A stretch of 53,817 nucleotides of DNA. Origin: Cupriavidus pauculus. Its GTDB lineage: Bacteria; Pseudomonadota; Gammaproteobacteria; Burkholderiales; Burkholderiaceae. The DNA lies in assembly GCF_002858765.1 (NCBI RefSeq), contig NZ_PJRP01000006.1, positions 257,461 to 311,277 on the forward strand, read 5' to 3'. The first letter of the stretch is position 1; the number at the start of each line of letters is the position of its first letter. This document shows, piece by piece, positions 8,119-16,689 of this stretch. The notes beneath the pieces are model-generated. The model saw nothing but the letters and a program-made list of their open reading frames with translations. It searched no databases and was not told where the DNA came from. The translations under genes and the position numbers were made by a program.

Positions 8119-8778
8119 ATGAACCGTGCCGTTGCTGCAACGCCTCCCACGCGCACGACCTACCGGCATGGCGACCTGCGACGTGCGCTGCTGGAGGCCG
8201 GTATCGACCTGGCGCGCGATGGTGGGCCGGACGCCATCGTGCTGCGCGAAGCCACGCGACGCGCGGGGGTGGTGCCCAACGCCGCGTATCGCCATTTCGC
8301 CAGTCGGCAGGATTTGTTGCAGGCCGTGCGCGCCTGGGCGCTGTCGAGCCTGGCGATGGCCATGGAAGCCGAAATGGCGGCGATTCCGCCCGATGCATCG
8401 CCTACCGAGCGCGCGCGCGGCAGCCTGCGCGCCGTCGGCATGGGCTACCTGCAATTTGCGCTGGCCGAGACCGGTCTGTTCCGCACGGCGTTCTCGGTGC
8501 CAGACGATGTGGAGGACGACACCGATCCGGCCAAGGCGGGCAACAGCGGACTGAACCCGTTCGAGTTGCTGGGCGCCGCGCTGGATCGCTGGATGGAAGC
8601 CGGGCTGCTGGCGCCGGACCGCCGGCCCGGCGCCGAATACATCGCGTGGTCGGCTGTGCATGGTCTGGCGGTGCTGCTGATCGACGGCCCGCTGCGCAGC
8701 CGGGCAAAAGAGCAGGCCGCGGTGATCGGGCAGCGCTTGCTGGAAATGGTGGAGCGCGGGTTGCAGACCGGCGGCTGA
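8119..8778 (+). CDS. TetR/AcrR-family transcriptional regulator
   Basis: A 219-residue regulator. The N-terminal HTH (residues about 15-65) contains ALLEAGIDLARDGGPDAIVL and ATRRAGVVPNAAYRHFASR, matching the TetR recognition helix pattern A-x-x-x-G-V-x-x-x-x-Y-x-H-F. The C-terminal ligand-binding part resembles the WHG domain of TetR proteins. The start at 8119 follows GGGAG by 5 bases; an in-frame ATG 60 bases upstream lacks a ribosome binding site. It is a monocistronic gene ending at a strong bidirectional terminator. Its target is unknown; no transporter gene is adjacent. Confidence 0.92.
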   Translation: MNRAVAATPPTRTTYRHGDLRRALLEAGIDLARDGGPDAIVLREATRRAGVVPNAAYRHFASRQDLLQAVRAWALSSLAMAMEAEMAAIPPDASPTERARGSLRAVGMGYLQFALAETGLFRTAFSVPDDVEDDTDPAKAGNSGLNPFELLGAALDRWMEAGLLAPDRRPGAEYIAWSAVHGLAVLLIDGPLRSRAKEQAAVIGQRLLEMVERGLQTGG

Positions 8779-8799
8779 GTATCGAAGGCACAGCAGTTC

Positions 8800-8833
8800 A
8801 AAGGCCCCCGACGCCCTGGCATCGGGGGCCTTT
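8800..8833. terminator. Bidirectional intrinsic terminator
   Basis: AAAGGCCCCCGA (8800-8811) pairs perfectly with TCGGGGGCCTTT (8822-8833) over a 10-base loop. The A/T ends give short U-tracts in both directions. It lies between the convergent TetR-family and molybdenum-hydroxylase genes and should serve both. Confidence 0.85.
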
Positions 8834-8860
8834 GTCATTCGGCCAGACATGCGCGCCGTG

Positions 8861-11170
8861 TCAGGCGGTGGCCTTCTCCACCGTCACCTTATCCTCCGTC
8901 ACTGCCGCGACTTTCGATTTCCCGCCCGCCGCACCCTTCAACCCCGCCAGCATCTTCTCGGGCAAAAACGGCACCGACCGCAGTCGCACACCCGTGGCCG
9001 CAAACACCGCGTTCGAGATGGCTGCCGGAATCGTCGCCGGTGCCATTTCGCCGGCCCCCCAGGGCGGCGCCTCGGGCCGGTCGATCAGGCTGATATGGAT
9101 GTTGGGCACGTCGGGGAAACGCAGGATCGGATAGCTCGCCCAGTCGACCGACGTCACGCGGTGCGTATCGAATCGTAGTTCCTCCATCAGTACGCGGCTG
9201 ATGGTCTGCACGATGCCGCCTTCGATCTGGTTGCGCGTGCCGTCCGGGCTGATGATCTGGCCGCAGTCGTGGCTGCACCAGACATCGGTCACGCGGATTT
9301 GCCCGTCCTTGCGGTTGACGGCCACTTCCACCACGGTGGCCACGTAGGTGCGGTCGTTGTCGTATCGCACGAAGGCCAGGCCCCGGCCGCGTACCACGTC
9401 GTGCATGGTGTCGCGCGGGTCGCCCTTGCGGCGGATCGATCTGGCGGTTTTATGATCCCAGCCCGAAAGCCTGGCGACGTCCTCCAGGACGGCACGCGCA
9501 CGCGGATCGGACAGGTACTCCAGCCGCCATTGCAGCGGGTCTGCACCGGCGGCCGCCGCCAGTTCGTCGAAGAATGCCTCGTTGGCGAACGCGTTCTGCA
9601 GCCGGCCCGGCGAGCGCAGGTGCGCGGTGCGGAAGGCGCTGTCGGTCAGCCGGTAGACCTTGGTGCTGACGTTCGGCAGCGCGTACTGGATATCGGCGTT
9701 CTTCGAGATATTGCCGGTGACGTAGGCTGGCCGCTTGATGCCGGACGTGACGGTGGCCAGCAGCGGGAATTCGGCGATCGAGCCCTTCTGGGCGGCCACG
9801 TAGAACGCCGATTGCCAGGCAACGGGGCGCTTCTGTGCATCCAGACCACCCTTGAGGTCGATGGCGGTGGGCGGACTCTTGGGGTCCCACCCGTGTTCGT
9901 CGGCCCGCATCCACTGCACGCGCACCGGCGCGCCCGCCAGTTGCGACACCAGCGCGGCGTCGGCCGAGCAGTCCTCGTGGCCATTGCGGCCATAGCAGCC
10001 GGCGCCATCCAGGTAGATCAGGCGCACCTTCGCCTTGTCGACGCCCAGTGTCAGCGCGATCTCGCCCTGCAGCGAATGTGTGGACTGCGCGGCCGACCAG
10101 ATCGTGCACTGGCCGTCGCGGAAGTCGGCCACGGCGCAGGCCGGGCCGATGGACCCATGCGTATGCGGCGGAAACTCGTAGGTGGCTTCGATCCGGCGGG
10201 CAGCGCCGGCGAGTGCCGTAGCGGTGTCGCCCTTGCTGGCCGGCGTCTCGACGCTGCTGACCGGCAGCTTGCGCCAGTAGGCATAGAGGTCGGCCTGATC
10301 GGGAAAGTGGGGCGGGTCGTCCCATTTCACCTGCAGCATGCGCGCGGCCTTGACGGCGCCCCATTCGCTCGGACTCAGCACGGCCAGGAAGTCCTGCTTG
10401 CGGACGATGCGCACGCCCGGCAGATCGCGGATCGACGCCTCGTCGATGCTGACCAGCTTCGCGCCGGGCCCGGCTGGGCGAATCACGCGGGCGTGCAGCA
10501 TGCCGGGCAGGCGGAAGTCCTGCATGAACGTGAACCGGCCGGTCACCTTGCCCGGGATGTCCACGCGCGGAACGTTCTTGCCGACGAGCTTGTGCTGCGC
10601 CGGCGCCTTCAGCGGGACAGCCGGATCGAGTGCCACCTGCAGCGGCTTGCCGGCCACCAGTTCGCCATAACCGATCCTGCGCTCGCCGCCGGGGGTGGCG
10701 ATCACGCCGTCGGACACGGCAAGCGTGCCGGCGTCGACCGACCATTGCGCGGCGGCCCGCGTCACCAGCGCACGGCGCGCGCAGGCGGCAGCGCGGCGCA
10801 GCGTGCCGCCGCCGTCCTGGATGGTCAGGCTGCCGGCGGTCTGGCCCTGGTCCAGCGTCAGCAGCGTGTCGCCCATGATCAGGTCCACCTGATGGAAGCC
10901 GACGTCGAGTTCGTCGGCCACCATCTGTGCCAGCGCGGTGCGCGCGCCGGTGCCCAGGTCTACCTTGCCGCTGTAGACCGTGACCCGGCCGTCCGGCGCG
11001 ATGGCCAGCCAGGCATCGACCTCGCCCTTGGCCGTGGACGCCTTGCTCACGGTCTGGCCCGCGGCATCGATGCCGGTGACCGATTGCGCGTGGGCCACGG
11101 GCACCAGGCCCGGCAACGTGAACGACACCAGCAGCCCGCCGCTGCCCTTGAGGAATGCGCGACGATCCAT
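8861..11170 (-). CDS. iorB: Molybdopterin-binding hydroxylase large subunit (IorB-type)
   Basis: A 769-residue large subunit of a xanthine-oxidase-family molybdenum hydroxylase, of the isoquinoline 1-oxidoreductase beta-subunit type. It starts with a Tat signal (RRAFLKGSGGLLVSFTLPG ending AHAQ), so the folded holoenzyme is probably exported to the periplasm. Motifs include GKVDLGTGARTALAQMVADEL, the central molybdopterin-binding domain, and GAGEMAPATIPAAISNA near the C-terminus with the catalytic Glu of the family. It is encoded 1 base after the iron-sulfur subunit and clearly co-transcribed. The substrate (N-heterocycle or aldehyde) cannot be read from sequence. No cytochrome c electron-acceptor gene is adjacent, unlike some relatives. 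Confidence 0.9.
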   Translation of the reverse strand: MDRRAFLKGSGGLLVSFTLPGLVPVAHAQSVTGIDAAGQTVSKASTAKGEVDAWLAIAPDGRVTVYSGKVDLGTGARTALAQMVADELDVGFHQVDLIMGDTLLTLDQGQTAGSLTIQDGGGTLRRAAACARRALVTRAAAQWSVDAGTLAVSDGVIATPGGERRIGYGELVAGKPLQVALDPAVPLKAPAQHKLVGKNVPRVDIPGKVTGRFTFMQDFRLPGMLHARVIRPAGPGAKLVSIDEASIRDLPGVRIVRKQDFLAVLSPSEWGAVKAARMLQVKWDDPPHFPDQADLYAYWRKLPVSSVETPASKGDTATALAGAARRIEATYEFPPHTHGSIGPACAVADFRDGQCTIWSAAQSTHSLQGEIALTLGVDKAKVRLIYLDGAGCYGRNGHEDCSADAALVSQLAGAPVRVQWMRADEHGWDPKSPPTAIDLKGGLDAQKRPVAWQSAFYVAAQKGSIAEFPLLATVTSGIKRPAYVTGNISKNADIQYALPNVSTKVYRLTDSAFRTAHLRSPGRLQNAFANEAFFDELAAAAGADPLQWRLEYLSDPRARAVLEDVARLSGWDHKTARSIRRKGDPRDTMHDVVRGRGLAFVRYDNDRTYVATVVEVAVNRKDGQIRVTDVWCSHDCGQIISPDGTRNQIEGGIVQTISRVLMEELRFDTHRVTSVDWASYPILRFPDVPNIHISLIDRPEAPPWGAGEMAPATIPAAISNAVFAATGVRLRSVPFLPEKMLAGLKGAAGGKSKVAAVTEDKVTVEKATA

Positions 11171-11171
11171 G

Positions 11172-11645
11172 TCAGGCCTCCTTGGCGGACGTTTGCGCCG
11201 CGCGCTGCACGGCCTTGATGATGCGGGTATGCGTGCCGCAGCGGCATAGGTTGCCGGCCAGCGTGTTGCGGATCTGGTCTTCCGTGGGCCTGGCGTTCTG
11301 CGCGAGCAGGCCGACCGAGGTCATCACCATGCCATTGATGCAATAGCCGCACTGGGCGGCCTGCTCGTCGATAAAGGCCTGCTGCACCGGATGCGGCTTG
11401 TCGGGCGTGCCGAGCCCCTCCAGCGTGGTAATGCGCGCATCGCCGACCGACGCCACCGGCAACACGCACGACCGCGTGGCGGCGCCGTTGAACAGCACGG
11501 TGCAGGCGCCGCACTGGCCAAGGCCGCAACCGAACTTGGGGCCGTGCAGGCCCAGGTTGTCGCGCAGCACGTAGAGCAGGGGGGTATCGCTATCGACGTC
11601 CACGGCATGGGGCTTGCCGTTGACCTGCAACTGGTAGGTGGGCAT
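11172..11645 (-). CDS. iorA: (2Fe-2S) small subunit of molybdenum hydroxylase (IorA-type)
   Basis: A 157-residue iron-sulfur subunit. The N-terminal plant-ferredoxin-type cluster ligands are in GCGLGQCGACTVLFNG plus a later Cys (SCVLPV), and the C-terminal helical domain carries the second cluster in QCGYCINGM and LCRCGTHTRI. It passes electrons from the molybdenum site of the partner subunit encoded directly downstream. The start at 11645 has AAAGGAGCGCCCC before it; a longer frame to 11714 adds a basic stretch with no family resemblance. It carries no signal peptide, as expected if it is exported with the Tat-tagged large subunit. Confidence 0.93.
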   Translation of the reverse strand: MPTYQLQVNGKPHAVDVDSDTPLLYVLRDNLGLHGPKFGCGLGQCGACTVLFNGAATRSCVLPVASVGDARITTLEGLGTPDKPHPVQQAFIDEQAAQCGYCINGMVMTSVGLLAQNARPTEDQIRNTLAGNLCRCGTHTRIIKAVQRAAQTSAKEA

Positions 11646-11902
11646 GGGGCGCTCCTTTGTCTTCCTTGTCATTGTTCTCGTGGGGCGCGTCGGCCGCCGA
11701 ACGCAGACCGGCAAGGGCGATGGGCGGCGTGATGGGCGGCGCTGTGGGGACGCAGCCTCAAATCTAGGTCAGTCAGCCCGCACCGAACAGCGTCATGGGG
11801 CTTTCATTTCCGCAGGATGGAAATGCCAGCTTCCTCGCCGTGGTTTTCTTCCTACACTTTTGGCACCCATTCCCAGCCGGCGTCATCGCCGCCCCATTTC
11901 CC
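11646..11902. promoter_or_regulatory. Divergent promoter region with CATTTCC-N7-GGAAATG
   Basis: This 257-base region separates iorA from the plus-strand D-2-hydroxyacid dehydrogenase gene. It contains a perfect inverted repeat, CATTTCC (11805-11811) and GGAAATG (11819-11825), with a 7-base spacer: a 21-bp dyad of the size bound by dimeric regulators. A TACACT -10-like hexamer lies at 11853-11858. The regulator is unknown. Confidence 0.35.
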
Positions 11903-12892
11903 ATGCGAATTGCGATTCCCGACGACTACCAGGACTGCGTGCGCAGCCTCGACTGCTTCGCCCGGCTGGACGGCCACCAGGTGACCTGCTACCACGACAA
12001 CGTCAAGGACATCGACGCGCTGGCGGCGCGCCTGGCCGATGCCGATGCCATCGTGCTGACGCGCGAACGGACGGCCATCACGGCGGCGCTGCTCGACCGC
12101 CTGCCCCGCCTGCGGCTGATCAGCCAGACCGGCAAGGTGGCGGGCCACATCGACCTGGCCGCCTGCACGGCGCGCGGCATCGCGGTGACGGAGGGCAGCG
12201 GTTCCGGGGCGGCGACGGCCGAACTGACCTGGGCGCTGATGCTGGCCAGCCGCCGCCATCTGGTGGCAGAGGCCAACCGGCTGCGGGCGGGCAAGTGGCA
12301 GGGCCATCTGGGGCAGCAGCTGCGCGGCCAGCGGCTTGGCGTCTGGAGCTATGGCCGCATCGGCCGGCAGGTGGCGGGCTTTGGCCAGGCATTCGGCATG
12401 CAGGTCTGGGTCTGGGGGCGGGAGGGGTCCACCGCCGACGCGCGCAAGGACGGATTCGAGGTGGCGCCGTCGCGCGAGGCGTTCTTCGCGCAGAGCGACG
12501 TGGTCAGCCTGCACGTGCGGCTCAGCGCCGACACCGAGGGCATCGTCACCGCTGCCGATCTGGCGCGCATGAAGCCCACCGCGTTGCTTGTGAATACGAG
12601 TCGGGCCGAGCTGATCGCACCGGGTGCGCTGGTCGATGCCCTGCAGGCCGGACGGCCCGGGTTTGCCGCCGTGGACGCCTATGAACGCGAACCGGTGCTG
12701 GGCGCCGATGACCCCCTGCTGCGGCTCGACAACGCGCTATGCACGCCGCATATCGGCTTTGTCGAGAAGGACAACTACGAGGCGTACTTCGGCGGGGCGT
12801 TCGACAACATCAACCGCTTCTTTGCGGGGACGCCGGCAAACCTGGCCAACCCCGAGGCGCTGGGCCGGCTGCGGCGCGGCCCGGCTGACTAG
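11903..12892 (+). CDS. D-2-hydroxyacid dehydrogenase family protein
   Basis: A 329-residue NAD-dependent D-isomer-specific 2-hydroxyacid dehydrogenase. The Rossmann part has GVWSYGRIGRQVAGFGQAFG, where the first glycines of GxGxxG read SYGRIG. The catalytic set is present: Arg in NTSRAELI, Glu in DAYEREPVL and His in CTPHIGFV. The likely reaction is reversible reduction of a 2-keto acid. The ATG at 11903 is chosen because MRIAIPDDYQ is the usual family start; no clear Shine-Dalgarno precedes it. It is a single gene, divergent from iorAB, and the substrate is unknown. It is only distantly like the second D-2-hydroxyacid dehydrogenase at 41739-42692. Confidence 0.9.
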   Translation: MRIAIPDDYQDCVRSLDCFARLDGHQVTCYHDNVKDIDALAARLADADAIVLTRERTAITAALLDRLPRLRLISQTGKVAGHIDLAACTARGIAVTEGSGSGAATAELTWALMLASRRHLVAEANRLRAGKWQGHLGQQLRGQRLGVWSYGRIGRQVAGFGQAFGMQVWVWGREGSTADARKDGFEVAPSREAFFAQSDVVSLHVRLSADTEGIVTAADLARMKPTALLVNTSRAELIAPGALVDALQAGRPGFAAVDAYEREPVLGADDPLLRLDNALCTPHIGFVEKDNYEAYFGGAFDNINRFFAGTPANLANPEALGRLRRGPAD

Positions 12893-12907
12893 CCAGGCGG
12901 GCGGCCG

Positions 12908-13243
12908 TTACCGGCCCTGTCGCGAGCGCGGAGCGCCGATGTCGGTCAGGTGCTGCCGCCACGCGGAAAACACGGTATCCAGGCAGTTGGCGGAGTCGCA
13001 GGCGTCGCGCTGGCGCCGGAAGGCGTCGATGTCCGCCTGCGAGATCACGCCGGCCTTGAGCAGGCGCTGCTGGTCGGCATAGATGCGCTGGTAGCCCATC
13101 GAAAACAGCGCGGTCTCGCAGATGATCTGGCTGGCGCGCGTGGCGGGCGCCTCGCACGCGATATCGCTGGCGTGGGCCGCGCAGGCAACGACGGCGGCAA
13201 TGGCCGCGGCTCCGCCGCGAAGGTAATGGATGACACTCGACAT
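12908..13243 (-). CDS. Small exported protein, LprI/DUF1311-like
   Basis: A 111-residue protein with a signal peptide (AAAIAAVVACAAHA) and a mature part carrying four cysteines: SDIACEAP, IICETALF, RDACDS and NCLDTVF, ending in FSAW. The order C-x-R-A-x-x-x-I-C ... R-x-A-C-x-x-x-x-C-L ... W resembles the LprI N-terminal/DUF1311 proteins, some of which are periplasmic lysozyme inhibitors; that function is not shown here. Two disulfides are plausible. The gene lies 15 bases after the dehydrogenase stop on the opposite strand and about 110 bases downstream of the SDR operon, with no obvious ribosome binding site. Confidence 0.7.
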   Translation of the reverse strand: MSSVIHYLRGGAAAIAAVVACAAHASDIACEAPATRASQIICETALFSMGYQRIYADQQRLLKAGVISQADIDAFRRQRDACDSANCLDTVFSAWRQHLTDIGAPRSRQGR

Positions 13244-13353
13244 GAGGCGGGATTCTACCCGGCCTCATGCCGGTGCCGTGCCTGGGCCGATGTTTGGGCG
13301 AATGTCTGGGCCGGTGCAGGTGCCGACATGCGGGGTCCGCAGGCCGGGCCGTG

Positions 13354-14142
13354 TCAGGGCAGCGCCACGCTCATGCCGCCATCGGCCATGACTACCGCGC
13401 CCACCATGTAGCTGGCCTTGTCCGACGCCAGAAACGCCACGACTTCCGCGATCTCGGCCGGCTGGGCGGCCCGGCCGATCGGCGCCTTCTTGCCGTGCTC
13501 GGCCAGAAACGCCGGGCCATCGGCATGGATGTGGTTGGTGATATTGGTCACCACGTCGCCGGAGCCCACGGCGTTCACGCGGATGCCGTACTCGATGGCC
13601 TCCAGCGACAACGCGCGGGTCAATTGCGCCAGCGCGCCCTTGGAGGCGGCGTAGGCGGCAATGGTCGGGAAGGCCTGGAAGCACGCGTACGAGCCGATAT
13701 TGACGATGGCGCCGGCGCGGGCCGGCATCATCGCGCGCATGGCCTCGCGCGAGAACAGGAAGACGGCGGTGGCGTTGACGGCCTGGATGCGGTTCCAGTC
13801 TTCCAGCGACGTGTCGACCACCGGCTTGTTGATGATGATGCCGGCGTTGTTGACGAGGATGTCCAGGCGGCCAAACCGATCGACGGCGCATGCCACGGCG
13901 CCCACGGCGCTGTCCTCGCGCGATACGTCGGCCACGAACGGCACGATGCCGGGGCGCGCCAGGGCCTGGACCCGCGCGTCGAGATCGACGGCAACGACGC
14001 TGGCGCCCAGGGCGTGCAGCCGTTCCGTGGTGGCCAGGCCAATGCCGCTGGCCGCGCCGGTGACGATGGCGACCTTGCCCGCGAGGGTGCCCGGCCGGGT
14101 GCCCGGATTTTCGCCGGTGGTGTCATGGTGTTGGGATGTCAT
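13354..14142 (-). CDS. Short-chain dehydrogenase/reductase (second gene of operon)
   Basis: A 262-residue classical SDR. The cofactor motif is TGAASGIG, the NNAG motif is present (LVNNAGI), the catalytic Ser is in NIGSYACF, and Tyr-Lys in AAYAASKGA. An Asp after beta-2 (VVAVDLDAR) points to NAD(H) preference. The N-terminus has a polar extension of about 20 residues. The ATG at 14142 follows AAGGA at 10 bases; a longer open frame upstream runs through the neighbouring SDR gene out of frame. It lies 44 bases downstream of another SDR gene on the same strand and is probably co-transcribed with it under the divergent AraC-type regulator. Confidence 0.92.
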   Translation of the reverse strand: MTSQHHDTTGENPGTRPGTLAGKVAIVTGAASGIGLATTERLHALGASVVAVDLDARVQALARPGIVPFVADVSREDSAVGAVACAVDRFGRLDILVNNAGIIINKPVVDTSLEDWNRIQAVNATAVFLFSREAMRAMMPARAGAIVNIGSYACFQAFPTIAAYAASKGALAQLTRALSLEAIEYGIRVNAVGSGDVVTNITNHIHADGPAFLAEHGKKAPIGRAAQPAEIAEVVAFLASDKASYMVGAVVMADGGMSVALP

Positions 14143-14186
14143 GTTCGATGGTCCTTGGTTTTGGGTAGGGGGTGCCGGGGATGGCT

Positions 14187-14927
14187 TCAGTAGGGGCTGG
14201 CTGTCGGGCGGACCACGATCTCGCTGACGTCGACATCGGCCGGCTGCGCCACCGCGTAGGCGATGGCCCGGGCAATCGCGTCGGGGGCGATGGCGACCTG
14301 GCGGAAAGTTTGCATCGCGGCCCGCGCGGTGTCGTCGGTGATCGAGTCGGCCAGCTCGGATTCGACGACACCGGGGCAGATGACGGTGACGCGGATCGTG
14401 TCGGTCTCCTGGCGCAGCCCATCGGAAATCGCGCGCACGGCGAACTTGGTTGCGCAGTACACCGCCGCAGTGGGCGAAACGGCGAGGCCGCCGATCGACG
14501 AGATATTGATGATCTGGCCCGACGCTTGCTGCTCCATGGCCGGCAGCACCGCCGCGATGCCGTGCAGCACACCACGGATGTTCACGTCGATCATCCGGTT
14601 CCATTCGTCCACCCGCAGCCGGTTCAGCGGCGACAGCGGCATGACGCCGGCGTTGTTGACCAGCACGTCGATACGGCCGAACGATTCCAGCGCGAAGCGG
14701 GCGAAGGCCTGGAAATCTTCCGCAGAGGTGACGTCCAGCGCACGAAAGCGGACGTCGGCGCCCTCCGTCCGTAGCAATTGCGCCAGGGCGGCAAGCCGGT
14801 CGGTACGCCGGGCGCCGATGACCAGGCGATGTCCCTGGGCCGCCAGCAGGCGTACGGCGGCCTCGCCGATGCCACTGCTGGCGCCAGTCACGAGCACGAC
14901 CTGCGAGGAACGGGATGGTGTCGTCAT
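14187..14927 (-). CDS. Short-chain dehydrogenase/reductase (first gene of operon)
   Basis: A 246-residue classical SDR with TGASSGIG, LVNNAGV, NISSIGG and the catalytic YCATK motif. The region after beta-2 reads IGARRTDR, with basic residues that usually mean NADP(H). The ATG at 14927 follows AGGAG by 6 bases. It is the first gene of a two-SDR operon, divergent from an AraC-type regulator across about 235 bases. This arrangement commonly places such an oxidoreductase under that regulator. The substrate is unknown. Confidence 0.93.
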   Translation of the reverse strand: MTTPSRSSQVVLVTGASSGIGEAAVRLLAAQGHRLVIGARRTDRLAALAQLLRTEGADVRFRALDVTSAEDFQAFARFALESFGRIDVLVNNAGVMPLSPLNRLRVDEWNRMIDVNIRGVLHGIAAVLPAMEQQASGQIINISSIGGLAVSPTAAVYCATKFAVRAISDGLRQETDTIRVTVICPGVVESELADSITDDTARAAMQTFRQVAIAPDAIARAIAYAVAQPADVDVSEIVVRPTASPY

Positions 14928-15162
14928 TGCATACTCCTATCGATCGTCATGGATGAGGGGATGGCGGCCGGTGCGCGTGGCCGCCTGACTCGGGCGGCGG
15001 AAGCGCATGACAGTCCGTCTGCCAGTGCGTAGATCGTATGAGTCGGGCGTGCCGGCGCGAATACATGGATCGATGCCATCCTTGCCTATTCCGATCGGCA
15101 TGCGTGGCGACGGGTGGCGACTGGGCCTAGAATGCGGGCTTCACCTGACCGGGAGCACAGGC

Positions 15163-16110
15163 TTGTCGAACCACGAAATCGGAAAGGAAAGTGCCAGCCC
15201 CATTGCCGCGCGGATGGTGCAATGGCTGGAGCGCCTGGCGCCGAACGAGGGGTACACCCAGTCGGCGCTGGAGAGCGTCCGGCTGATGCGCTCGGACCGC
15301 CCGCTGGGACGCACGCCCGTGCTGTACGAGCCGAGCATCGTGATCGTGTGCCAGGGCCGCAAGACCGGCTTTCTCGGTGACGCGGTGTATGTGTACGACG
15401 CGCAGCACTATCTGGTGCTCTCGGTGCCGCTGCCGTTTTCCACGGAAACGGAAGCCAGTCAGCAGGAGCCGATGCTGGCGGTTTCGGTGCGGCTGGATCT
15501 GGTCGAACTCAGCGATCTGATCGCCCAGATCGATGTGGCTGGGCACGACCCGCAGATGCACCCGGCCGGCATCGTGTCCACGCCGCTCGACGGCAGCCTG
15601 GCGGCGGCGACGCTACGGTTGCTGGAGTCGCTGGCGTCGCCGATGGACGCGCGGATTCTCGGGCCGGGCATCGTGCGCGAGATCTGCTATCGCGTGCTGA
15701 CCGGCGAGCAGGGCGGCGCGATGCGGGCCGCGCTGGCCCATCATGGCCGGTTCGGCCGGGTGGCCCGCGCGCTCCGGCGCATCCATGCCGACTACGCGAC
15801 GGCGCTGAACGTGGCCGTGCTGGCCGAAGAGGCGGGCATGAGCGCGCCGGCATTCCACGCGAATTTCCGCACCGTCACGCAGACGTCGCCGATCCAGTAC
15901 ATCAAGTCCACCCGGCTGCATCAGGCCCGGCTCATGATGATCCGGGACGGCGTGACCGCCGCCGCGGCCGCCGCGCGCGTGGGGTACGAGAGCGCCTCTC
16001 AGTTCAGCCGCGAATTCAAGCGCCTGTTCGGACGAACGCCCGTGGACGAGGTGCGGGACATGCGCGAATCGTTCACGCTGTCGCCGGCCGTATTTCCGCA
16101 GAAGCCGTGA
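15163..16110 (+). CDS. AraC-family transcriptional regulator (AraC_N type)
   Basis: A 315-residue regulator with an N-terminal cupin-like AraC_N domain (RTPVLYEPSIVIVCQGRKTGFLGD..., then the AHYLVLSVPLPF-type segment) and a C-terminal double-HTH domain (ALNVAVLAEEAGMSAPAFHANFRTVT and AAAARVGYESASQFSREFKRLFG). I choose TTG at 15163 because GGGAG lies 7 bases upstream and a TAGAAT -10-like hexamer lies at 15128-15133, which would fall inside the longer reading frame (ATG at 15007). The gene is divergent from the two-SDR operon, which it probably controls. The inducer is unknown. Confidence 0.9.
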   Translation: MSNHEIGKESASPIAARMVQWLERLAPNEGYTQSALESVRLMRSDRPLGRTPVLYEPSIVIVCQGRKTGFLGDAVYVYDAQHYLVLSVPLPFSTETEASQQEPMLAVSVRLDLVELSDLIAQIDVAGHDPQMHPAGIVSTPLDGSLAAATLRLLESLASPMDARILGPGIVREICYRVLTGEQGGAMRAALAHHGRFGRVARALRRIHADYATALNVAVLAEEAGMSAPAFHANFRTVTQTSPIQYIKSTRLHQARLMMIRDGVTAAAAAARVGYESASQFSREFKRLFGRTPVDEVRDMRESFTLSPAVFPQKP

Positions 16111-16286
16111 TCGCGCTGGGCGTGCCATCCGCCGGGCATCCGCCGAAATAAGCGGATTTCCGGAAGAGATGAAAGTTTTCGAGCAGGCACAAATGCGGTG
16201 CGTCGGTTCTTAGAATGAACTCGCCAACGATGCAGTGGCGAGCCTGCGCTTTCCGGCGCAGTTCACGTACAAGAAGGGAGACGACC

Positions 16287-16604
16287 ATGCAACGCAAGAC
16301 GATCTGGATCCTGCTGGCGGCGCTGGCCATGGCCACGCCGGTGCTGGCCCAGGAGGCTGCCAAGCCCAAGAACGCGCAGGAGGCCAAGGCGGCGTTTGCC
16401 GAGAAGTTCAAGCAGGCCGATGCCGATGGCGACGGCAAGCTCACGCGTCAGGAGGCCGAAGCCGGCATGCCCGAGGTGGCGAAGAACTTCGACAAGATCG
16501 ATACAAAGAAGAAGGGCTACGTGACGCAGAAGCAGATCGGCGCCTATTTCGTCGCCAAGGCGAAACAGAAGCAGACGGCCGGCGATCCTGGATCGCTGAA
16601 CTAG
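16287..16604 (+). CDS. Exported EF-hand protein
   Basis: A 105-residue protein with a signal peptide (KTIWILLAALAMATPVLAQ). One canonical EF-hand loop, DADGDGKLTRQE, is followed by a second, degenerate one (DTKKKGYVTQKQ) in which the calcium-ligating acids are mostly replaced. Periplasmic calcium binding is likely at one site. The ATG at 16287 has AAGGGAG 6 bases upstream. It appears monocistronic and convergent with aroG. The physiological role is unknown. Confidence 0.88.
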   Translation: MQRKTIWILLAALAMATPVLAQEAAKPKNAQEAKAAFAEKFKQADADGDGKLTRQEAEAGMPEVAKNFDKIDTKKKGYVTQKQIGAYFVAKAKQKQTAGDPGSLN

Positions 16605-16644
16605 CCACTAACTGTTAGCCGCTAGTCGCCTGCCAGAGGACAGA

Positions 16645-16665
16645 CCGGCCGCGCAAGGCGGCCGG
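16645..16665. terminator. Hairpin between the EF-hand and aroG genes
   Basis: CCGGCCGC (16645-16652) and GCGGCCGG (16658-16665) form a perfect 8-bp stem with a 5-base loop, between two convergent genes. The plus strand continues CTTCCCGGTTTCC, a weak pyrimidine tract. Confidence 0.5.
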
Positions 16666-16689
16666 CTTCCCGGTTTCCCGGCTTCCCAC

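Noticed and set aside
9269..11218. A 649-codon plus-strand open frame opposite the molybdenum hydroxylase genes
   Set aside because: It is antisense to iorAB, which carry clear cofactor motifs. Its translation is rich in H, R, G and Q in the way typical of antisense frames in GC-rich DNA.
8861..11645. A three-subunit xanthine dehydrogenase
   Set aside because: Only the iron-sulfur and molybdenum subunits are present; no FAD-binding medium subunit lies on either side, and the large subunit has a Tat signal, which fits the IorAB type.
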